From Bryobacteraceae bacterium (lineage in GTDB: Bacteria; Acidobacteriota; Terriglobia; Bryobacterales; Bryobacteraceae): 10,690 nt of DNA. Position 1 is the first letter of the stretch; each line of letters opens with the position of its first letter. The notes under the pieces are model-generated. The model was not told the origin of the DNA and did no database searches. It was given only the letters and a program-made list of their open reading frames with translations. The translations under genes were made by a program, and so were the position numbers. Positions 6,789 to 10,690 of this stretch are shown one piece after another. The stretch spans positions 1 to 10,690 of the forward strand of contig JADGHK010000042.1 in assembly GCA_019686145.1 (NCBI GenBank), in the 5' to 3' direction.

Positions 6789-7681
6789 GCCCGCACCCTG
6801 AGACGGTCGACGGCTGCCAGTACTTCCCTTACTGTCACATTCTGCAGCCCCTCGCGCCCGGTAATGACTTCCGAGGGCGTTCGCCAAGGACCCCATACGT
6901 CCGGATCAGAGATCCCGAACAGGACCACGCAGGGAACACCGAACGCAGCGGCCATGTGAGCCGGGCCGCTGTCATTGCCAACAAACAAGGATGCGCCGGA
7001 TAGCAGCGACTTCACCTCCTGGAGCGGAGCGCCCGAAAGGCATCGGAACTCCGCAAACCGGGAAAGATCTTCATGGGGTCCGGCGATAAAGACCGGATCG
7101 AAATCGCGTGAAAGATGACGGGCAACCTCCAGAAACCGCTCCGCAGGCCACATCTTGTCACTGCGGGCAGCCATGGGATGCAGAACCGCGTACGGCCGGT
7201 TTGCCCTTGCCTGACGAGCAAAGAGCCGCGCCCTGGGGATCTCGCGGCGAGGCGCGCCGAGGAAGAACATTGCGGAGGCAAGATGTTCGGCGGTGTGCAC
7301 TTTGCGGTCGACGCCGAGGATCTCTTGCGCGCGCGGGATGCGCAGATTGTACGCCCGTGAATAACGGAAATGGCCGAAGGCGGCCCGCCATCGCGCGCCC
7401 GAAGCCGCGGCCAGCAGCAAACTGCGCGTCCCGCCGTGAAAGTTGATGCAAAGATCCGCTCGTGCCGCCCGCAGGGACGGTTCGCGGATCTCATCCACAT
7501 CAGGATTCCCTTCGAAAACCGCGGAAAAGCGGGGCTCGACAACGACAGCGACGCGTACATCGGGACGGGCGGACTTCAGGATTTGAAGAGAAGGTGTTGT
7601 CAGGACGCAATCACCGAGCGAGCGCAACCGAATTACGCTGACGTTGGCGCCGAGCGGCAAGGAATCCAAAACCTTCGTCAT
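6785..7681 (-). CDS. Glycosyltransferase family 9 (heptosyltransferase-like)
   Basis: A cytoplasmic, membrane-associated sugar transferase of 298 residues with two Rossmann-like (GT-B) halves. The N-terminal acceptor half opens with VIRLRSLGDCVLTTP at residues 16-30. Its SLGD matches the conserved motif whose Asp (Asp24 here) is the catalytic base in WaaC-type enzymes. NFHGG at 80-84 is also typical. The C-terminal donor half has HPMAARSDKMWP at 168-179 and the family signature GNDSGPAHMAAAFGVP at 235-250, then FGISDPDVWGPW. At 298 residues it is shorter than the roughly 320-350 of WaaC/WaaF, mostly through shorter connecting segments. It lies between the trm112-like gene (8 bases upstream) and msbA (ATGA overlap), fitting the addition of core sugars to lipid A before export. 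The donor (ADP-heptose or another sugar) cannot be read from the sequence. Confidence 0.88.
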   Translation of the reverse strand: MTKVLDSLPLGANVSVIRLRSLGDCVLTTPSLQILKSARPDVRVAVVVEPRFSAVFEGNPDVDEIREPSLRAARADLCINFHGGTRSLLLAAASGARWRAAFGHFRYSRAYNLRIPRAQEILGVDRKVHTAEHLASAMFFLGAPRREIPRARLFARQARANRPYAVLHPMAARSDKMWPAERFLEVARHLSRDFDPVFIAGPHEDLSRFAEFRCLSGAPLQEVKSLLSGASLFVGNDSGPAHMAAAFGVPCVVLFGISDPDVWGPWRTPSEVITGREGLQNVTVREVLAAVDRLRVRA

Positions 7682-7689
7682 TCGGCTGG

Positions 7690-7860
7690 CTACTCTTCGA
7701 TTCGCGCCTCATCGATCAGCATTACGGGGATGTCATCGCGGATCGGATAGACACGCTTGCACTGCACGCACTTCAGTCCGGTTTCGCCCGGCAGTAGTTC
7801 AACGGTAGCCTTGCAAAGTGGACAGACCAGGATCTCCAGAAGATCTTTACTGATCGCCAT
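7690..7860 (-). CDS. Trm112-family small zinc-ribbon protein (YcaR-like)
   Basis: A 56-residue protein with two Cys pairs, CPLC at 13-16 and CVQC at 31-34, forming a probable zinc ribbon. The C-terminal YPIRDDIPVML at 38-48 is the family's most conserved stretch. It matches E. coli YcaR in length and layout (LLEIxxCPxC near the front, P[IL]RDxIPV near the end). The biochemical role of the bacterial members is not settled; the eukaryotic relative Trm112 activates methyltransferases. In E. coli the ycaR gene sits in the msbA-lpxK-ycaQ-ycaR-kdsB region, so its place two genes ahead of msbA here repeats an LPS-gene association. A strong GGAGGT ribosome binding site (7866-7871) sets the ATG at 7860. 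It is the first gene of the long minus-strand cluster, and the next gene starts eight bases after its stop. Confidence 0.9.
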   Translation of the reverse strand: MAISKDLLEILVCPLCKATVELLPGETGLKCVQCKRVYPIRDDIPVMLIDEARIEE

Positions 7861-7865
7861 CGGCG

Positions 7866-7871
7866 ACCTCC
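7866..7871 (-). promoter_or_regulatory. Strong ribosome binding site of the trm112-like gene
   Basis: GGAGGT on the minus strand lies five bases ahead of the ATG at 7860. It is a near-perfect Shine-Dalgarno sequence and the clearest in the minus-strand cluster. It fixes the start of this short gene. Confidence 0.75.
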
Positions 7872-7880
7872 AGGTGAGTC

Positions 7881-7889
7881 ATTGTAACA
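7881..7889 (-). promoter_or_regulatory. Possible extended -10 promoter element for the trm112-GT9-msbA-yicC-gmk cluster
   Basis: On the minus strand TGTTACAAT reads as an extended -10 box (TG-n-TACAAT, one mismatch to TATAAT) about 20 bases ahead of the trm112-like start. It would give a short leader of roughly a dozen bases that still contains the GGAGGT site. No good -35 hexamer is found 16-18 bases upstream, which is tolerable for an extended -10 promoter. Position at the head of a long cluster supports it; the motif alone could be chance. Confidence 0.35.
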
Positions 7890-8044
7890 ATCGCGGTCAG
7901 AAGTTCGAGCATTGCTGTTCTTCCCATCATATTGTTTTCCGCCGGCTCGTTGGAGGCGCCGGGGAGACTCGACTTCCCGCTATCCCGGAAAACGGCAGCG
8001 CTGGCGATGGGCGCCGGCCTTCGGAACTGCCCGGAGTCCTGGCT

Positions 8045-8887
8045 CTACAGGCCGTAGACCTCAACCGCCGTTCCGCCCATGATCCGAACCCTTTCAAGCT
8101 CGGAAAGCGGAGCGATCACCTTCGATACGACATCCACCCAGCGCTTGTAGCCGGAAGCCAGCAGGCAAACCGGCCAATCGGACCCGAACATCAGCCGCCT
8201 GGGTTCGAAAGCCTCGAGCACGGTATCGAAGTACGGTTTCAAATCGGCTTCGGTCCATCCCTTCCAATCCGCCTCGGTCACCATTCCCGAGACTTTGCAG
8301 AAGACATTAGGCCGTTTGGCGAGCTCCTTGATATGTTGCCGCCACGGCGACAGGATCCGGTCTTTGATGCGGGGCTTGGCGATGTGATCGAGCACAAAGA
8401 CCTGACCAGGATGGCGGTCGACGAACCGGATCGTCTGGGGCAGATGGCGCTCATAGATCAGGATGTCGTAGACGAGGCCGAACTTGTGCACGGCTTCGAT
8501 CCCGTGATTGAAATCCTCGCGGAGGATGTACTGATCGTCCGCCTCATCCTGAAGGACATGCCGGAGCCCCTTGAGCTTGCGATTCACCGCCAGCTGTTCG
8601 AGGATGCCGCCGATGTTGCGGTCGGTGAGCGGAGCCCAGCCGACGACTCCCAGGATGAAGGGGTTGCGCTCCGCCATCTCGAGAAGGAACTTTGTCTCGG
8701 CTAGCGTCTGACGCGCCTGGACGGAGACGACCGCGTCAATGCCTGCTCCATCCATCTCCCGCTTCAGGTCTTGTGGGAGGAAATCCCTTCGAAGCGGCCC
8801 CATCGAGTCGGTGATCCAGCCGTACTCCTGTGCGCTGTACTTCCAGAAATGGTGATGGGAATCAACCCTGGGCATTCGCGTTGGCAT
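8045..8887 (-). CDS. Amidohydrolase of the COG3618 sugar-lactonase type (L-fuconolactonase/L-rhamnonolactonase-like)
   Basis: A predicted TIM-barrel hydrolase of 280 residues from the amidohydrolase_2 group that includes L-fucono-, L-rhamnono- and other lactonases. The metal-site motif DSHHHFW is at residues 9-15, with H11 and H13 as the HxH pair. Other conserved parts are GLRHVLQ at 107-113, LDHIAKP at 166-172, KVSG at 198-201 and FGSDWPVC at 234-241, whose Asp237 matches the C-terminal active-site Asp. No signal peptide is seen, so it acts in the cytoplasm. The frame is open upstream to a TTG at 8941, but that would overlap the reductase gene by 80 bases. The ATG at 8887 is chosen, with the ATG at 8875 (MPRVDSHHHF) nearly as likely; neither has a strong ribosome binding site. 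It overlaps the end of the aldo/keto reductase gene, which would make its lactone substrate. The exact sugar is inferred. Confidence 0.8.
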   Translation of the reverse strand: MPTRMPRVDSHHHFWKYSAQEYGWITDSMGPLRRDFLPQDLKREMDGAGIDAVVSVQARQTLAETKFLLEMAERNPFILGVVGWAPLTDRNIGGILEQLAVNRKLKGLRHVLQDEADDQYILREDFNHGIEAVHKFGLVYDILIYERHLPQTIRFVDRHPGQVFVLDHIAKPRIKDRILSPWRQHIKELAKRPNVFCKVSGMVTEADWKGWTEADLKPYFDTVLEAFEPRRLMFGSDWPVCLLASGYKRWVDVVSKVIAPLSELERVRIMGGTAVEVYGL

Positions 8888-9821
8888 AGTCGTAATTCTC
8901 AGGCCGGCCCGTGCGCCAGATACGTCCGGCCACCGGCGCAACGATCAGCCGAATCTCCTCCAATAATTCTGGGTCAATTGTATATGACAGCGCCTGGAGA
9001 TTCTGCTCTACCTCCGAACGGCGCGCCATTCCGACCAGAGTTGTCGAAACGTAGGGATGGTTGAGGCAATAGCGGAGCGCCACCTTCGTCACGTCGACCC
9101 CCCTGCGCTTGCATGCCTCCGCAACCTTCCTGCCCGCTTCCTTCACCGCATCCGGAGCCGGATGCCACGAAGGCGCTCCCTCTGCTGTCAGAATCCGCAT
9201 GTGTAAGGGCGAGGCGTTGATCAGTCCGATGCCGTTCTCTTTTGCGAAGGGCGTCAGCATCTCGTCCAGGTGCTCTGCCATGAGGTTGTAGCGGCAATAG
9301 GAGAGAATTGTGTCCACCTTCGCCTGCGAGGCGACGGAGCGCAGCATGCGCAGCTGCAGCCCGCTGAGGCCGATGAAGCGGGCCTTGCCCTGTCTCTGGA
9401 TTTCGCGCATTGCGGGAATCGTCTCTTCCACGATCTGCCGCGCGTCGCCAAACTCGATATCGTGCGCCTGCAGGAGGTCGACATAATCCGTGCGCAGGCG
9501 CTTCAGCGATTCGTCAATGCTGCTCCGAACACGATCGGCGGAGAAATCGAAGCGGTCGACGTCATAGCGGCCGCACTTCGTGGCCAGCACTACCTGGTGG
9601 CGTCTGCCCTGCAACGCCGCTCCGAGCCTCTCTTCCGCAAGCGTGCGGCCATAGTACGGCGCAACGTCGAAGAAGTTGATGCCTTGATCGATTGCGTAGT
9701 GGACCGCTCTCACAGCCTCGCCCGGCTCAACCGGTCCAAACTCTTCGCCGAGCGGGGAACCGCCGAATCCGAGCTCCGACACTTTGAGTCCCGTGCTTCC
9801 CAGCGGCTTATATTGCATCAT
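8862..9821 (-). CDS. Aldo/keto reductase, L-galactose/L-fucose dehydrogenase-like
   Basis: A cytoplasmic NAD(P)-dependent oxidoreductase of 319 residues with an aldo/keto reductase barrel. The catalytic tetrad is visible as Asp52 and Tyr57 (FFDVAPYYG), Lys82 (ATKCGRY) and His120 (QAHDIEFG). From memory the whole chain closely resembles plant L-galactose dehydrogenase: shared stretches include GINFFD, PYYG.TL.E, ATKCGRY, FDFSA.RVR.SIDESL.RL, HDIEFG, ETIPA, ILSYC and ASPL near 203-206. Such enzymes oxidise L-galactose or 6-deoxy-L-galactose (L-fucose) at C1 to the lactone. Two ATGs stand in tandem at 9821 and 9818; a GAGG lies about 13 bases upstream, so the start is uncertain by one residue. 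The downstream overlapping gene encodes a lactonase-type hydrolase and the divergent neighbour a sulfatase, both consistent with sugar acid formation from a sulfated glycan. Other aldose substrates are possible. Confidence 0.85.
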   Translation of the reverse strand: MMQYKPLGSTGLKVSELGFGGSPLGEEFGPVEPGEAVRAVHYAIDQGINFFDVAPYYGRTLAEERLGAALQGRRHQVVLATKCGRYDVDRFDFSADRVRSSIDESLKRLRTDYVDLLQAHDIEFGDARQIVEETIPAMREIQRQGKARFIGLSGLQLRMLRSVASQAKVDTILSYCRYNLMAEHLDEMLTPFAKENGIGLINASPLHMRILTAEGAPSWHPAPDAVKEAGRKVAEACKRRGVDVTKVALRYCLNHPYVSTTLVGMARRSEVEQNLQALSYTIDPELLEEIRLIVAPVAGRIWRTGRPENYDYANANAQG

Positions 9822-9872
9822 CGTTCGTCTGTCACCTCGCCTTCTGCAAAGATATCAGGGCCGCCTCATATT

Positions 9873-9902
9873 CTGCTGCCCTCATGAGCGAAACGGCAGC
9901 AG
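9873..9902. repeat. Inverted repeat in the divergent region (possible operator)
   Basis: A perfect 8-base inverted repeat, CTGCTGCC at 9873-9880 and GGCAGCAG at 9895-9902, is separated by 14 bases that include the palindrome CTCATGAG (9881-9888). It lies roughly in the middle of the gap, upstream of both genes, so it cannot be a terminator for either. Its form suits a dimeric repressor site controlling both directions, but no regulator gene is in view and a chance hairpin is possible. Confidence 0.4.
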
Positions 9903-9982
9903 CCTTTGTGATAGAGTTCTCAGATCGAGAAAGCTGACTCTTTGCGCCCCTGGGCCTATGGGGATCCGCCAGTTCTCTCTTC

Positions 9983-9987
9983 AGGAG
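9983..9987 (+). promoter_or_regulatory. Ribosome binding site of the sulfatase gene
   Basis: AGGAG lies five bases ahead of the ATG at 9993. It decides the start of this gene and places the twin-arginine motif right at the N-terminus, as expected for an exported protein. Confidence 0.7.
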
Positions 9988-9992
9988 CAACG

Positions 9993-10690
9993 ATGAGCAT
10001 TACGCGGCGTCATTTTGTGGGACTCGGGCTTTCGGGCCTTGCGGCGTACAGGCAGGGACTGGCGCAGCAGCGCAAAAGGCCAAACATTCTCTTTCTGCTT
10101 CCCGACCAGCTCCGCGCCCAGGCTCTCGGCTGCATGGGCGATCCCAACGTCAAGTCGCCAAACATCGACCTGCTGGCGGCCCAAGGGCTGCTGATGCGAA
10201 ATACCATTGCCAACACGCCGGTCTGCTGCCCCGCAAGGGCGATCATGCTGACCGGCAGGTATGCGCACAGCAACGGCATGGTCGCCAACGATCTTCGCCT
10301 GCGGGAATCGGAAGTCACGATTGCGGAAGTTCTCAAAGACGCCGGTTATCGTACGGGGTTTATCGGGAAATGGCACTTGGACGGCGGTCCGCGGCTTCCC
10401 GGTTTTGTGCCTCCCGGGCCGCGGCGTCAGGGCTTTGAGTGGTGGGCTGCGAACGAATGCAGCCACGCCCACTTCGCCACGCACTACTTCCGCGACTCGG
10501 ATCGACCAATTCCGATAAATAAGTTCGAAGCGGAGGGCTGGGCCGACCTCGCCATCGAGTTCCTGCGGGGAAGCAAGTCCGATCCGCGCCCCTTCTTTCT
10601 GACGGTCCAGATGGGGCCGCCTCATGATCCCTATAAAGCTCCGCCTGAGTATTCCCGCCGCTACGATCCCAAAAAACTGATCCTGCGCCC
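9993..10690 (+). CDS. Tat-exported formylglycine-type sulfatase, N-terminal part, cut by the window edge
   Basis: The first 232 residues of an arylsulfatase-family (alkaline phosphatase fold) enzyme that hydrolyses sulfate esters; the end is outside the window. Residues 1-24 form a twin-arginine signal (ITRRHFVGLGLSGLAA), so it is exported folded to the periplasm or beyond. The sulfatase core starts at RPNILFLLPDQLR (29-41), where Asp38 and Gln39 occupy the usual calcium-ligand positions. The modification motif C-x-P-x-R is CCPAR at 78-82: Cys78 would be converted to formylglycine, with TGRYAHSNG following as usual. GKWHL at 125-129 and MGPPHDPY at 207-214 provide further conserved Lys/His residues. 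The CxPxR form can be served by oxygen-dependent FGE or anaerobic SAM maturases, neither of which is in view. The divergent position next to L-galactose/L-fucose-type oxidation genes suggests a sulfated polysaccharide substrate. Specificity cannot be read from this part. Confidence 0.92.
   Translation, partial: MSITRRHFVGLGLSGLAAYRQGLAQQRKRPNILFLLPDQLRAQALGCMGDPNVKSPNIDLLAAQGLLMRNTIANTPVCCPARAIMLTGRYAHSNGMVANDLRLRESEVTIAEVLKDAGYRTGFIGKWHLDGGPRLPGFVPPGPRRQGFEWWAANECSHAHFATHYFRDSDRPIPINKFEAEGWADLAIEFLRGSKSDPRPFFLTVQMGPPHDPYKAPPEYSRRYDPKKLILR

Larger units (their letters stand above)
7861..8044. other. Non-coding gap between the lactonase-type gene and the trm112-like gene
   Basis: This 184-base stretch separates two minus-strand transcription units. 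Besides the ribosome binding site and possible -10 element near its left end, it contains GC-rich self-complementary pieces. One is a 5-base stem CCGGC/GCCGG at 7942-7946 and 7958-7962; others are GGCGCC palindromes between about 7954 and 8020. None is followed by a clear T-run on the minus strand except a short TTTT after a weak stem, so I do not call a terminator. I see no credible gene here. Confidence 0.5.
9822..9992. promoter_or_regulatory. Divergent intergenic region between the reductase and sulfatase genes
   Basis: This 171-base gap must hold the start signals for both the minus-strand reductase-lactonase pair and the plus-strand sulfatase. I see no hexamer pair good enough to name as a promoter in either direction. 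The best forward candidate, CTGACT at about 9932 followed by a CTATGG-like box at about 9956, is weak. The inverted repeat at 9873-9902 is the only clear structure. Confidence 0.4.

Noticed and set aside
6789..6896. 36-codon N-terminal extension of the MsbA-like protein
   Set aside because: The added residues are polar, unlike any MsbA N-terminus, and lie over the end of the glycosyltransferase gene. The ATG at 6788 forms an ATGA overlap and has a ribosome binding site.
7839..7922. 27-codon mini-ORF (minus strand) overlapping the start of the trm112-like gene
   Set aside because: It has no ribosome binding site of its own and is out of frame with the Trm112-like protein. It contains the proposed -10 box, which would place its start upstream of the transcript.
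7942..7962. Hairpin that could be a terminator for the reductase-lactonase pair
   Set aside because: The stem is only five base pairs and there is no T-run after it on the minus strand, so it does not qualify as a rho-independent terminator.
7757..8704. Plus-strand open frame of about 315 codons opposite the trm112-like gene and the lactonase-type gene
   Set aside because: It runs against two recognisable genes and through the intergenic gap. There is no convincing ribosome binding site and no family resemblance.
8888..8941. TTG start at 8941 for the amidohydrolase, adding 18 residues
   Set aside because: It would overlap the reductase gene by 80 bases. The added residues carry no family resemblance and the GGAGGAG upstream is too far from the TTG.
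9832..9885. 17-codon mini-ORF (minus strand) ending just ahead of the reductase start
   Set aside because: It starts inside the inverted repeat and lacks a ribosome binding site. It has no run of regulatory codons as in attenuator leaders; probably chance.
9981..10625. Minus-strand open frame of about 214 codons opposite the sulfatase
   Set aside because: The plus strand encodes a sulfatase with a Tat signal, the CxPxR motif and a good ribosome binding site; the opposite frame is its shadow.

Overview
The window is ordinary, dense bacterial chromosome from a high-GC Gram-negative organism. The LPS-export ABC transporter, the family 9 glycosyltransferase and the Tat-exported sulfatase point to an envelope with an outer membrane. 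The style (tight ATGA-overlapping genes, sulfatase plus oxidative sugar genes) resembles Acidobacteriota of the Solibacter/Bryobacter kind. That placement is an inference from memory of such genomes, not something the sequence proves.

Layout. Positions 1-7860 are a single run of ten genes, all on the minus strand, transcribed from right to left: trm112-like, GT9 glycosyltransferase, msbA-like, yicC-like, gmk, a 163-base gap, rpoZ, coaBC, family 4 uracil-DNA glycosylase, tmk, and the start of holB running off the left edge. Except at the 163-base gap, neighbours overlap by 4 to 14 bases or are 3 to 8 bases apart, so translational coupling is likely. The right part (trm112/GT9/msbA) is an envelope-glycolipid module. 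The middle (yicC/gmk/rpoZ) is RNA decay, GMP phosphorylation and RNA polymerase. The left part (coaBC/udg/tmk/holB) is coenzyme A synthesis, uracil repair, dTTP supply and the replisome clamp loader.

Positions 7861-8044 are a non-coding gap that probably carries the promoter of the long cluster. Positions 8045-9821 hold an overlapping minus-strand pair: an aldo/keto reductase resembling L-galactose/L-fucose dehydrogenases, then an amidohydrolase of the sugar-lactonase type (COG3618). A 171-base divergent intergenic region with an inverted repeat separates this pair from a plus-strand, Tat-signal, formylglycine-type sulfatase that runs off the right edge. Together these three suggest desulfation of a sulfated polysaccharide outside the cytoplasm, followed by non-phosphorylating oxidation of the released L-fucose- or L-galactose-type sugar to its lactone and then its acid.

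I found no rRNA, tRNA, CRISPR array, insertion sequence, phage gene or evident novel system. The most notable points are the sugar-oxidation/sulfatase locus, a delta-prime clamp-loader subunit lacking the usual zinc cysteines, and a degenerate direct repeat upstream of rpoZ. Two real genes are cut by the window edges (holB on the left, the sulfatase on the right).
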